64,000 bases of DNA, taken from contig NC_085111.1 of the NCBI RefSeq assembly GCF_030269925.1, forward strand, positions 3,960,142 to 4,024,141, read 5' to 3'. The stretch is from Bombyx mori. Lineage: Eukaryota; Arthropoda; Insecta; Lepidoptera; Bombycidae. The notes under the pieces were generated by a model that did no database searches, was not told the origin of the DNA, and saw only the letters and a program-made list of their open reading frames with translations. Of this stretch, positions 21,377-32,464 are shown piece after piece (the stretch's first letter is position 1; each line of letters opens with the position of its first letter). The translations under genes and the position numbers were made by a program.

Positions 21377-22682
21377 CCTAGTCAGGTCATAAATTCTGTC
21401 ACATGTTTAATGTAAAATAATTGAAACAAGTTTATTCATTATGTAACCATTCATATACCAAAATGAACTTAACAAAACATAGATTCTTATGACACTAAAG
21501 TTTATTCAAAATTACCTCCGTGATTTTGAATACAAGCCTTCAATCTGCGCGGCCAGTCGTCTATCGCAGCATGAACGAGGTCCATGTCAATATCGGCGGC
21601 TGCCTTAATCAAGGATGTCTTGAGTGACTCCAAATTGGGATGAGGCTTTGAGCACGCCTTTTCCTCCAAGTGTTGCCATATCTTGTAATCGAACGGATTC
21701 AAATCTGGACTGGAGGAGGGCCAGTCTTCGTGCCGGATGAAGTCGATTTCACGCGCCGCCAGCCAGTCTTGTGTGCTCTTCGCTCTATGAGTTGGCGCCG
21801 AATCTTGTTGGAATACCCAGTGCCTGTTATTGAACATGGTATGAGAAACAGGTTCCACAAGGTTCGTCAGGACTGTATTTTGATACACAACTGCATTCGT
21901 TTTTACACCTTTCTCACAAAAACGTACCTCTGTTAAGCCCCAATAAGAAACTCCCAACCATACCAAGAGCGAGGATGGAAAATGACCTCGTTGGACACGC
22001 GAAATACGGTTGCTCGCTTCTTCACTACTGTGTGCGTACACCTTATCATTTTGTTTGTTGTAGCTCTCTTCTAAGGTAAAAATTTTTTCATCCGAAAAAA
22101 GAATTTCCCGATATTTTTTTCCCGCGTACCGCTTCAACAAAGCGCGGCATCTCTTCAGTCTCAGGTCTATTAGACGAGCATTCAAACGATGTCCTGTTTT
22201 TCTTCGATATGCCCGAAGCCCTAAGTCTTCATTTAACACCCTTTTCACCGTGGTTCTGCTTAACCCCATCTGAAGGGCCAACAGTTTCTGTTTACGTTTG
22301 GGATTTCTTTGAATTCGCGCCTTCACAGCTTTTATCACTGCTGGAGTCCTAACAGACCGAGGGCGACCACTTCTTGACCTGTCATCTACACTAGAGTCTT
22401 CATTGTATCGTTTGATGGTACGATAAACGAATCTTTTGGTTATATTTAAATTTTTCAGTATGTTAAAAATTTGAATTGGCGCGTAACCGCAACGATGCAA
22501 CGCAATAACTGCAACACGGTCTTCTTTAAGCGTCCTCCCTTTTTTAAAAATGAGTAAAATTCTAAAAGTATACATTTTTATTTTCATGAACAATTCGAAA
22601 TTCGAATTCAATAAACTTTTTTGTGGCCAGCATTCTAAAAGAAAAGTTTTTACTGTGTGACAATACTTATGACCTGACTAGT
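21377..22682 (-). mobile_element. maT-type (DD37D) mariner transposon, complete
   Basis: Inverted termini share ctagtcaggtcataa at the outer ends, with a further ttgtcaca-like block. They are flanked by TA on both sides (21375-21376 and 22683-22684), the canonical Tc1/mariner target duplication. The length of 1306 bp and a single uninterrupted transposase ORF are normal for the superfamily. Confidence 0.9.
21502..22611 (-). CDS. mariner-family transposase, DD37D type (369 aa)
   Basis: The protein has an N-terminal helix-turn-helix (about residues 30-70), a GRPRS linker, a second HTH-like segment (LLALQMGLSRTTVKRVL) and the catalytic core. The acidic residues lie in LFSDEKIF, FQQDSAPTH and SSPDLNPFDYKIW. 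Exactly 37 residues separate the second and third aspartates, which defines the DD37D (maT) group known from Bombyx and other insects. It should bind the terminal repeats and cut and paste at TA. No stop or frameshift is visible. The first ATG (22611) is used; methionines at residues 9 and 13 are possible alternatives, because the region before residue 26 is not conserved-looking. Confidence 0.9.
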   Translation of the reverse strand: MNSNFELFMKIKMYTFRILLIFKKGRTLKEDRVAVIALHRCGYAPIQIFNILKNLNITKRFVYRTIKRYNEDSSVDDRSRSGRPRSVRTPAVIKAVKARIQRNPKRKQKLLALQMGLSRTTVKRVLNEDLGLRAYRRKTGHRLNARLIDLRLKRCRALLKRYAGKKYREILFSDEKIFTLEESYNKQNDKVYAHSSEEASNRISRVQRGHFPSSLLVWLGVSYWGLTEVRFCEKGVKTNAVVYQNTVLTNLVEPVSHTMFNNRHWVFQQDSAPTHRAKSTQDWLAAREIDFIRHEDWPSSSPDLNPFDYKIWQHLEEKACSKPHPNLESLKTSLIKAAADIDMDLVHAAIDDWPRRLKACIQNHGGNFE

Positions 22683-22684
22683 TA

Positions 22685-23184
22685 TTTTATTCTCTATGTT
22701 TTCATAATTCAGACGAATAATGCGGCATTTTTTCTGCCGCTTCTGTTATTTTAAGGTATACTATTATCGACAGTGAGAGTGAAAGATGACGTCGAATATG
22801 GAAACGTTAATTAGAGCGCGACAACAATACTTTTATCTGCGACCTTTGTTACTACATTAGAAAGAGACGACAAACATTGAGGCATAGTGTGGGAATGCAT
22901 GCAGGTAAGCAATGCTCTACGCTGAGCTGTTTTAGATATTGAGACATTCGGTATTATTATCTACTTATTTAATAAAATAATGATTAGGCTACACGCTTTA
23001 GAAACTTCATCTCTTTCGGTCGCATTTGTTAATTAGATCAATCTATGTAAAACACAAAAGACGAACTTTATGGTTTTTAAGTCTTTTATGGAAATCCTTA
23101 TGGTACATTTGAGAGAAAGCCTTCGAAAACTGATCGTCAGCGGAAAAATGGGAGCAAATATCGGAATATACACTACTCTACATC
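22685..23184. other. No gene recognised
   Basis: AT-rich DNA. The only frames are very short. No repeat recognised. Confidence 0.5.
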
Positions 23185-23432
23185 AACGTCGCTGTACCTC
23201 TTGGTACATCTTGAGGTCTCCCAGACATGAATTAGAGAAAAGCTCATAATTTTGGGTCGGATAGAAGGCAAGCGTACTATGGGTAGAACGCCCGCCAGAT
23301 GGTCAGATCTAATAAAGAAAACCATTGGTGGTAGTCTATACGACGCGGTATATGCCATCCATGACCGAACACTATGGAGGAAAATCACATGCGGTCACGG
23401 TCTCAGCTGTGAGGTGACCGAGTGAGAAAAGA
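23185..23432 (+). pseudogene. LINE RT ORF, C-terminal remnant
   Basis: A plus-strand frame ending at the TGA near 23423 reads ILGRIEGKRTMGRTPARW, then SDLIKK, then LWRKITCGHG. The GR.PxRW.D.I block followed by a WR motif shortly before the stop is typical of LINE ORF2 C termini. Similar but diverged remnants lie at 25585-25790 and, inverted, at 51285-51510. Nothing upstream is recognisable. Confidence 0.6.
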
Positions 23433-24684
23433 GGAGTACTTTTTGCTAAAAATTGAAAAAGATGTTAGAATGAAGAGAAGTGTTGAAAAGGTCACTATGT
23501 CTTATTGAAACTACCAATAACCAGTGCGTTCATCCCCACACAGCATCCAACTATTTTTTCTCTCTATAAAGTGTTCTATGATTGTTACATGTCACATAGT
23601 AACTATCTAAGCTAAACTAATCACTACAAAATTAGGGGCACAAGGAAAGTTATTTATGATACTGCCACTACAGAGTGCCGCTGAGTTAAGAGAATGTAGC
23701 GACGAGGACAGGAACAGGTTGTCCGGGTGGCATACACGTAATCCCAAACAGCCGGGCAGACTCAGTGTAGGAACCCTCCGATTTAGCTACTAATACATGA
23801 TTTGTATATGAAAATACAGAAAAACGAAGATATTTTTTTTTCCTTTTTTGGTATTTGAATATAAATTAATAATAAGATGTAAATCACAGAACCCAAAACA
23901 GGTGAGGTAAAAGAAAAAGTCCCTCCCTGTGGCACGTTCCAATGGATTTACCATTTGAGATATATCCAAAGAGAGTCAACGTAGGTCAGGCAGCCGGTCG
24001 TAAAACCCATATTAAATGCAGCATGATAAAAGGACACGCTGCGTCGTCCCTACATAGTTTAGAATAAGGGCCAGAAGAAGAAGAAGAAATAGGTACTGTA
24101 AGATTAATTGTTAGTGACGATCAAACGTTAGGAGATTAAATATTTACTAAATTATATTAGTTTAATAACGTATATATTTATTTCTTCATTACAGTATTTG
24201 TTTATTTCACATCACTTTATTTTACCGAATAACAATTTTTTCGATAATTCAATTCCATCACATAACCTAGAATTATATAAGTAGCATAACAATACAAAGT
24301 GCGATTCAAACGTTCCCGTTCCGCAACAAAAAAAAAAAGGTTCGATGAAAGTAAAAGCTCTCTTGAGCTTTAGAAAATGTTTTTATACACATTCTCGAAC
24401 AAAAAATTTCTTTTGTAAGTAACACAATAGGCGAACAGTCTTGCGTAATACACGTGTGGGATATGCAGGTCGCAGTTTTTTTTTTGTAATCTCAGTATGA
24501 TTTTTGAGGTACCTCTCGTTTTCGACGATTCATTGGGATATCAATAGGAATAGCTGTGATCTCAAACCATCTGTAGCAGTCTTGATAATGATCCTTGAAC
24601 AAACAAATTTAGGAAGTGCCAGGAAACAAGTAAGACACTTAGACGCAGTTCTCAATCAACTAATTGAAGTATTAATAGAAGCTA
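23433..24684. other. No gene; possible RTE-like tail near 24000-24095
   Basis: Near 24000-24095 a segment ends in an agaagaagaagaa run, as some LINE tails do. The remainder has no recognisable gene. I could not identify the moderately GC-rich part at 23640-23790. Confidence 0.4.
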
Positions 24685-24920
24685 CTAGCTGTACCCATCC
24701 GCTTTGCTGGGCATTTAAAATTAACATTATTATTTCTCACCCCCACAAAGATTCTCAACGGGTGTAGGAAGTCCAACACTCATATAAATATTAGCCTATC
24801 CAATAAGTACATGTATTTTCTACATGGATACCAAGTTTCAAGTCAATCGGATGCATGGTTCAGTAGTTATAACGGAACATCCGTAAAACCACTGTAGATT
24901 TATATATGTATTAGTATAGA
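24685..24920 (-). mobile_element. Non-autonomous Helitron with A|TC...CTAG|T ends
   Basis: On the minus strand the element begins TCTATACTAATACATATATA after an A and ends GGGTACAGCTAG before a T. These are canonical Helitron termini and target. A GC-rich hairpin-like segment (pairing cccatcc with the ggg of gctggg) precedes the 3' end. It is about 236 bp with no coding sequence. A sibling in the opposite orientation lies at 60535-60785. Confidence 0.75.
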
Positions 24921-25584
24921 TTTAATGAAGATACTTGATCCTAGTAAGGCGTCCGAGTCCTATAAGGCACCCGATGTATTCCTATCAAGCCAAGCGACAA
25001 TGCCGGAATTAAAATCGTGCAGGAAGGTAGCTGTTTTTTAAAGTATTACGTACAGAGCACCTGCTTCCAAAATACCCTCAGGATGAAGGAAAAACGTCAC
25101 GTATTAGCTTAAATGTAATACGAAAAATGTATTGATTTGGGTAAATACTGGTAAGTGGGGTCTATTATGTACCATACCTACTCATCTTGCTTATTTCTGC
25201 CCCGGAGCAGTGATGCGTGATTTAAAGGGTAAGAGAGCTATGATATAATTGAATTGAGATTTTGGTCTCATCGCGTGTAATAGCATTCTCGCTGTACTGT
25301 TTAAGAGTATGTGGCGGAAATTATGCGTCGGAAGAAAGAGTTGAAAAAGAATCGTTTGGTGAGTAAGGCCCTAAAACATCTTTGGCTTGCGGTCTGCTCC
25401 CAATATATGCAGAACGTCAAGATCAACATATTGCGCGTGCCTCCTAGTTGAGAAAACATGTGATTCAGCCCCCCGATACTGGTACAAATATTAGGGTGAA
25501 TCCATCCATCCATCCATACCAAGCTGATAAAAGCCTATTAAAAGTACGTGTTGTCGACATTAGTAATACCCTAAGCTTACCCCT
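24921..25584. other. No gene recognised
   Basis: Short ORFs and a (CCAT)n patch at 25501-25518. Around 25190-25215 there is a faint trace of SINE-like sequence, too diverged to call. Confidence 0.45.
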
Positions 25585-25790
25585 GACTTAAGACTTCTCA
25601 TCACCGGTAAAGTGGAAGGAAAGATGCCTAGAGGGTGTACTCCCATGCGCTGGTCTGATCAGATTAAGACGACTTTGGAGAGGGAGGAATGGAGGAACAT
25701 AGTCCTAACAAAAGTGCTCCGTAAAGGTCACGACCCTCAGCACTAAGGAATATGACGCACGGAGGAGGAAGCTTACCCCTTCTCGCTGAT
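25585..25790 (+). pseudogene. LINE RT ORF, C-terminal remnant
   Basis: A frame reading LLITGKVEGKMPRGCTPMRW, then SDQIKTTL and EWRNIVLTKV, ends at a TAA near 25746. The layout matches the remnants at 23185-23432 and 51285-51510. No endonuclease or RT core remains. Confidence 0.55.
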
Positions 25791-26470
25791 ATTCTCTACC
25801 CTTCCATCTAATTTGAGTGCTGTCGTGTGGTCAATGTGTGAGGGTAGGATGTGTTGTGATCCCGAATGAGTTGATATTGACGACCTATTTAAAACAACCG
25901 CAAAGCATTGATATAATAGTCGATATTAGGCTAACAAGATTGTACTTCAAGCTGAAGTCTCAAAGTTAGTGGCTAAAACAGCGCTCATGACTGAGCCTGT
26001 TAATCTAATGCCTGTGCAAAGACAGTAAAAAAAATCATCAAAGTCCATATAAAGAACAAAAAAATGATTTCTGATTAATAGCCAATAATTCTATTTAATG
26101 TGAAAGCGAATTAATTTGTCACAACTTCAAATATTAATTGGCGATCGTGAAATTTAGCGTTAAATGATTTTTAGCACTTTAGTAAATGAATATGTATGTG
26201 CACGTGTTTGAAAAGTTAATAAATAATTCTAGTTCAGTATAGACAGTTACGAGTGTTAGTTTTTTTTACCGTTATAGATAGGCGTCTGATAGATAGATAG
26301 ATAGATAGGCGCTACGCGTCTGGCTTTCATGTTCCTACTGATGTTAAGTAGCTACCCGAATCATCACAAAGCAAAACCTTTGGGTATTAATATTAGGTTT
26401 TAGTCGTATTTGATGATATCTATTGTTTTTTTTAAATATATTATAATTATACTTTTATTTTATATAATTA
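25791..26470. other. No gene; (GATA)n microsatellite
   Basis: A GATA/TAGA repeat lies at 26289-26308. Nothing else is recognisable. Confidence 0.55.
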
Positions 26471-26745
26471 TTAGCTGACCCGGCACACTCTGTAGTGCCT
26501 CAATCGATAAATAAAAGACCTAAACTTTTGTATAAAATAAACTTAAAACAAACAAAAGGAATCTGCCCGACGGGGGACACATAAAAATTGTTATTTTTAT
26601 TTAATTCTGAGCATTTTCATATTTTTCTACCTTTTAAACCTTCTCTGGACTTCCACAAATAATTCAAGACCAAAATTAGTCAAATCGGTCCAGCCGTTCT
26701 CGAGACTAACGAACAACAATTCATTTTTATAGATATAGATAGATA
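26471..26745 (-). mobile_element. Non-autonomous Helitron, ...CTAA|T end
   Basis: The 3' end on the minus strand reads GGGTCAGCTAA before a T, matching the CTRR rule. The 5' end lies in a TATC-rich stretch near 26741. The internal segment cggtccagccgttctcgag is shared with the copies at 59794-60035, 50497-50718 and 62136-62355. Confidence 0.6.
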
Positions 26746-26959
26746 GCGTTTCAAGGCCAAACTATAGACTGCTTCGCAGCAGAAATAGGAAGATGGTCAG
26801 TTATTGCGAAAATTCATAAAAAGAAGCGGAAGTAAGTACGTATTTACTTAGAACAAATGTTTTCTGCGATATTTTATTATGATTGCATGATTCGACATAA
26901 CTATTCATTAACTATAAATAAATATTATTATTGTCGTTATTTATCATTATTATGATTAT

Positions 26960-27075
26960 TATTATTATTGCTTAGGTGGGTGGACGCGCTCACGGCCTAC
27001 CTGAAGGTAAGTGGTAGCCATCTACAACGTAAATGCCGCCACCCACCTTGAGATATGAGTTCTAAGGTCTCAGGT
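26960..27075 (-). repeat. Bm1-like SINE fragment
   Basis: Only the 3' third of the SINE body is present, from the tail (attgcttaggtgggtgg) to the ttctaaggtctcag block. It is inverted, with a small internal deletion. Confidence 0.75.
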
Positions 27076-27423
27076 ATTCGCTGTATTGTGCCGAATGCTG
27101 CAAATACACAGGAAACGTTACGGTGGATGACGTCATCCCTACTAACACCGCTACAGAAGGATAACCAGGTCACAGAACAATGCCCTAGGACCATGTTCGT
27201 TCACTTTTAGCAATAAAAAGTAAGTGCAAACTCTAGAGGACATCGGTCAGTGACCTTTAGAAATGAAAATCATTCAGATGACCTTACCTGAGTTTGGATG
27301 TGTTGTTGAGTGCATGTTTTGTTCAAACGAAGGTCTTTAGAAAGATTCATTTTGCAACATTCAAAAATACGTTTGTTTGTTTTATTTTGACAATACTTAG
27401 CAAAAGTGGCGACGGTCTATAAT
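27076..27423. other. No gene recognised
   Basis: Unremarkable AT-rich DNA with short ORFs. Confidence 0.5.
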
Positions 27424-27740
27424 TTTTTTTTTTTTTTTTATTGCTTATATGCGTGGACGATCTCACAGCCCACCTGATGTTAAGTGGTTACTGGAACTCA
27501 TAGACATCCACAGCGTAAATGCGCCACCCACCTTGAGATATAAGTTCTAAGGCCTCAGGTATAGTTACAACGGCTGCCCCACCCTTCAAACCGAAGCGCA
27601 TTACTGCTTCACGGCAGAAATAGGCAGGGTGGTGGTACCCACCCGTGCGGACTCACAAGAGGTCCTACCACCAGTAATTACGCAAATTATAATTTTGCGG
27701 GTTTCATTTTTATTACACGATGTTATTCCTTCACCGTGGA
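27424..27740 (-). repeat. Bm1-like SINE with middle region, head missing
   Basis: This copy continues past the common accaccagtaa boundary into the segment attataattttgcgggtttc and the block ending ccttcaccgtgga, which lies between the tRNA-like head and the body in the complete copy at 54039-54493. It is cut off before the head. Confidence 0.85.
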
Positions 27741-27861
27741 TTTAATTTGAAATGATATTAGTTGTTTTGAAAATTTTGTTATTGTGTGAAAATGTTAGGT
27801 CAAACGCCGGAATCCAGCGCAACTGATTGAACTGAAACAACTGAAAAAAAAATTATAATTA

Positions 27862-27934
27862 AGTAATTACGCAAATTATAATTTTGCGGGTTTGATTTTT
27901 ATTACACGACGTTACTCCTTCACCGTGGAAGTCA
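27862..27934 (-). repeat. Second copy of the Bm1 middle region
   Basis: The segment agtaattacgcaaattataa and what follows to caccgtgga repeats the sequence at 27673-27740 with only a few changes. It has no SINE body attached. Confidence 0.8.
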
Positions 27935-28060
27935 AATGAGGTTAGCGAAGAGTCCTCAGCAGTAGGCAACAGCTTTTGGCATTGCTGACGATTACGAGCG
28001 ATGGTGACTACGTACCTACCATCAGACGGGCCGTGGCTCGTCAGCTAACAAAGGTAATTA
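27935..28060 (+). mobile_element. Decayed LINE 3' tail
   Basis: The segment has cagcagtaggcaacagctt, gcattgctgacgatt and accatcagacgggccgt, in the same order as the 3' part of the LINE at 5094-5573 (agtaggcagcggctt, gcattgctgaagtcc, caccatcaggtgggccgt). It is too diverged for a reading frame. Confidence 0.6.
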
Positions 28061-28202
28061 AATGCTAAGTGCCTATTTGTCCAACATATTAACCTTCTCC
28101 AATAGATTGGTTTCCTCTAATAGATTAAATGAACACATTGGATATTTGACCCCGAATGACGTCAAATGTTTTAAAGTTGTGTTGAGTTGCGTTTTGTAAA
28201 GT

Positions 28203-28452
28203 TTTTTTTTTATTGTTTAGATGGGTGAACGAGCTCACAGCCCACCTGATGTGAAGGGTCACTGGAGCCCATAGACATCTACGACGTAAATGCGCCACCC
28301 ACCCACCTTGAGATATAAGTTTTAAGCTCTCAAGTATAGTTACAACGGTTGCCCCACCCTTCAAACCGAAACGCATTACTGCTTTACCGCAGAAATAGGC
28401 AGGGTGGTGGTACCTACCCGCGCGGACTCACAAGAGGTTCTACCACCAGTAA
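28203..28452 (-). repeat. Bm1-like SINE, short form
   Basis: A plus-strand T-tract is followed by the inverted body, ending at the accaccagtaa boundary. It carries a small duplication (cacccacccacc). Confidence 0.85.
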
Positions 28453-28768
28453 ATAAGAAGTTCCCATTAGAATAGCTAAACTGGAAAATCGATTGTTTTG
28501 CGATAGAAATTAGCAGCATCTTAGAGTCTATCAGTGTGTACTCGTAATAACTTAGCCACCAATTAATGTGAAAAATGGGGCAAAAATTAAAAAATAAACT
28601 CCATACAATAAGGAATTAATTATTTATAAATAGCGTAAAAGTTCTATTGAGAATCGACGCGATGATTATACCAATTACGATTTTGACTGAAACCGTTTGA
28701 ATTTATTAGTAAAACATTGTTAGAGATATTATTATTATTAGAAAATTTTTCGTAGAGAAAATATATTC
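28453..28768. other. No gene recognised
   Basis: AT-rich DNA leading up to the 3' end of the adjacent LINE. Confidence 0.5.
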
Positions 28769-28824
28769 TAATTATAACAATTAATAGGCAAACGAGCAAG
28801 ACGGGTCACCTGATGGTAAGTGAT

Positions 28825-31800
28825 TCACCGCCGCCCACGGTCACCAGCGTTTACGCCAGTGCGTTGCCTACCCTTCAGATAAGAATATGCTCTTTTCTTG
28901 AATAACCCAATCTCGCAGTTGTTGGGGAAGACCGCTGATGGCAACGAATTCCAGAGATTTACTGTGCGTGGCAGAAAACTGTTTTTAAAACGCATTGTAG
29001 TGGAACGCCAACCATCCAGATGGTGCGGATGATAGTTCCGGCGAGACGATCGGTTGCGAAAATCAGCGGCTTCTATTAAATTGAACAACTCCTCGGAACA
29101 CTCCCCATTGTAAATTCTGTAAAGTATGCATAGGGAAGATAGATCCCTACGCAGTGCCAAAGGATCTAGCCGATCGGCAAGTACAGGATCGTCGACAATC
29201 CGAGATGCCCTACGTTGGATTCGGTCAAAGGGAGATAGCTGATAACCCGGAGCCCCGGCCCAAAGGTGGCAGCAATACTCCATGTGAGGCCGCACCTGCG
29301 CCTTATACAGCTTAAGGCGGTGAGCCGGCTTGAAGTACTGTTTGGCCCTGTTGAGTACTCCGAGTTTTTTGGAGGCCATTTTAGCCTTGCTCTCCAAATG
29401 ACCGCCAAACTGGACAACACTCGAAATGTCTACGCCCAGAATGCCCATGTTCGACTTGGCACAAAGGTGAGTGTTTCCGAAGAGTGGCGATGCGACAAAG
29501 GGGGCTTTTTTAGCGGTGAACGCGCAAACTTGAGTCTTAGAAGGGTTAAACTGGACTAGATTTCGTCCCCCCCAATCGGAAATCTTCACAAGGGATGATT
29601 CGATTTCAGACACAAGTTTGTTCCGACACTCATCGACGTGATCCCGAGAGATATTGCTGCGGCCGAAATACAGTGCATCCACGGTACTGTCATCCGCATA
29701 GCAATGAATGCCACTGGTATGCAACAAATCATTGATATGCAGAATGAACAATGTTGGGGATAACACGCAGCCTTGGGGAACACCAGCATTTACGGTCCGG
29801 GGGTCCGAGCATGAGCCGTCTACGACGACTTTAACTCTCCGTTCCGCAAGGAAACTGCCGATCCACCTACAAAGTCTCTCAGGAAGCCCATAGGAAGGAA
29901 GCTTCGATAGTAAGGCTTTATGCCAAACCCGATCGAAGGCTTTCGCAATGTCCAAACTAACGCCTAGTGCCTCACCCCTACTCTCAACCGCCTGCGCCCA
30001 ACGGTGAGTTAGTAAAGCCAAAAGGTCACCAGCTGATCGGCCTTTGCGGAAGCCATATTGGCGGTCGCTGATCAGCTGGTGCTCTTCCAGGTAGCCCATG
30101 AGCTGGCGGTTGATTATGGATTCCATAATTTTGGAGAGTAAGGAGGTGATAGCGATAGGCCTGTAGTTGGACGGATCTGAGCGGTCGCCTTTTTTAGGGA
30201 TCGGGTGTACTAGAGCCGTCTTCCATGAATGTGGGACAACGCCGAGGACATAAGAGTGTCTGAATAAGCGCGTTAAAACCGGTGCCAGCTCTGGAGCACA
30301 CACCTTCAGCACAATAGGAGATATTCCATCGGGCCCACTCGACTTGTTGACATCCAGGGAGAATAGTGCTTTCCGCACAGCACACTGTGTGAAGCGGACG
30401 TCCGCCATTGTNNNNNNNNNNNNNNNNNNNNNNNAGCTTCGATAGTAAGGCTTTATGCCAAACCCGATCGAAGGCTTTCGCAATGTCCAAACTAACGCCT
30501 AGTGCCTCACCCCTACTCTCAACCGCCTGCGCCCAACGGTGAGTTAGTAAAGCCAAAAGGTCACCAGCTGATCGGCCTTTGCGGAAGCCATATTGGCGGT
30601 CGCTGATCAGCTGGTGCTCTTCCAGGTAGCCCATGAGCTGGCGGTTGATTATGGATTCCATAATTTTGGAGAGTAAGGAGGTGATAGCGATAGGCCTGTA
30701 GTTGGACGGATCTGAGCGGTCGCCTTTTTTAGGGATCGGGTGTACTAGAGCCGTCTTCCATGAATGTGGGACAACGCCGAGGACATAAGAGTGTCTGAAT
30801 AAGCGCGTTAAAACCGGTGCCAGCTCTGGAGCACACACCTTCAGCACAATAGGAGATATTCCATCGGGCCCACTCGACTTGTTGACATCCAGGGAGAATA
30901 GTGCTTTCCGCACAGCACACTGTGTGAAGCGGACGTCCGCCATTGTGGTTTCACACCTCGGGATGGTAGGAGGAGTGTTCCCCCTGTCGTCAAGAGTCGA
31001 GTTTTCCGCAAAGATAGAGCCAAGAAGATCGGCTTTCTCCCTTGCGGAATAGGCCAATGAACCATCCTCCCCGCGCAAAGGTGGAAGCGTCGACCGACAG
31101 AAATTACCCTGGACAGCCTTGGCGAGAGACCAGAACGCACGAGAGCCAGATGGCAGGCGCGCCAGTCTCTCGCCAATTCTCCCAACGTAATTTGATTTTG
31201 CCAGTGCAATTTGCTTCTTAAAGAACCTGGAAGCAGAGTTGTACTTCTTCTTGAGTGAGTCAGAGTTTACATCCTTAGCGGCCTTTGCCCTAGCCCAAGC
31301 CTGGTAGCATTCCCGCTTGCGACGATGTGCGTCACGGCAGGACCCACCAAACCAGGGCCGAGACCTGCCACCGACAGGCACCGCTGAGCTAGGAACAAAT
31401 AATTCCATGCCCTGCAGCACGACGCCGGCAACCGAGTCAGCGCAGGTGCTAGGATCCTCTGACTTGAAGCAAATCTGCCCCCATGGGTAGGATGCAAAGG
31501 AAGAGCGCATCCCGTTCCAGTCTGCTGACCTGTAGTGCCAAACACGTCGTCTACCAGATGGAAGTGGTTGTGACGAGACGGTGAGAGGCACCACGCTCCG
31601 AACTAGGCAATGGTCCGATGACCCGAGAGGAGCATCGACCCATACCCGAATGGGTTCGGGGCGAGAGGTCAGCAGAAGGTCCAATAAGGAAGGCGAATGG
31701 TCTTCCACATCCGGCACACGTGTGGGAGAAGGTACCATCTGCGTCAGACCATTGGCAATGGCAAAATCGTGAGCAGACCTTCCCGCATGGTCAGTACGTG

Positions 31801-32464
31801 TTGACCCAAGCCAGTCATAGTGGTGGGCATTAAAGTCGCCCAAAACCACAATTTCTGCGGTAGGAACCTGCTCAAGTATTCTGTCAGTGGACACCTGCAG
31901 GTGCTCGAAGAGCCGGTCAATTTCCGAATTTCCGCTATGAGACCTGTAAAGGCACGCGTAGACGCGAATGTGATCCTCACAATCGACGCGCACCCAAAGG
32001 GTCGACAGGTCTCTGCCTTCAAGACTGCTGAGCCTACGGTAACAAATTCCCTCCCTGACGTACACACACACGCCGGCGCGTGGCACAAAAATGTGCTCCA
32101 GGCTATAGGCCGGGTACTTTAGATATGAAGTGTCAGTTGGGGAGGAAATCTGCGTCTCCGTCAGGAAAAGCAAATCTGGCCTTTCCGTCTCGAGATGGTG
32201 GTGGACGGCATTTAAGTTTGAGTGAAGTCCCCTGATGTTAGAAAAATCCACTGCTAAAGTGGAGGGGGACTTCCTCGTTATTGGGCTCAGTTTGCACCCA
32301 GCAGCTGTGATAAACGACGCTTGATGTGCCCCCCCAGAATACGATGGGCAGCCTGAGCCAGAGCGAGAGGATAGCATCTCTCGCTCTCGCTCAGAGAGGG
32401 ATTCTCCAGTCTCTAAGAGACTGGTACCCTCCTGGGGTATTTTATTTGTATCACTCGTCGCCAT
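28825..32464 (-). CDS. LINE ORF: APE endonuclease plus reverse transcriptase, split by an assembly gap
   Basis: From the ATG at 32464 (an alternative at 32521 adds a hydrophobic, non-conserved-looking stretch) the frame carries an APE-type endonuclease: NIRGLHSNL, FLTETQ, VVLGDFNAHH and SSDHCLV. The RT follows: KSSGPDGISP, NYRPIAITSLLSKIME, VSLDIAKAFDRVWH, AGVPQGCVLSPTLF and CYADDSTVD (the YADD box). The C terminus has the LCILYR and LWNSLPSAVFP motifs. The frame is interrupted only at the N gap. The duplicated 512 bp plus 23 N is 535 bp, one more than a multiple of three. Counting one copy only brings both halves into the same frame and predicts about 1034 residues. The protein would nick target DNA and reverse-transcribe LINE RNA. 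Confidence 0.85.
29900..30411. repeat. First copy of 512-bp duplication at the gap
   Basis: By eye this stretch is identical to 30435-30946. It lies inside the RT domain and ends exactly at the first N. Confidence 0.95.
30412..30434. other. Assembly gap, 23 N
   Basis: Twenty-three N bases lie between two identical 512-bp blocks. The pattern is what is left when two overlapping contig ends are scaffolded without being merged. Confidence 0.98.
30435..30946. repeat. Second copy of 512-bp duplication at the gap
   Basis: It starts directly after the last N with the same bases that begin at 29900 and ends with the bases that precede the gap. The unique sequence of the LINE continues from 30947. 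Confidence 0.95.
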
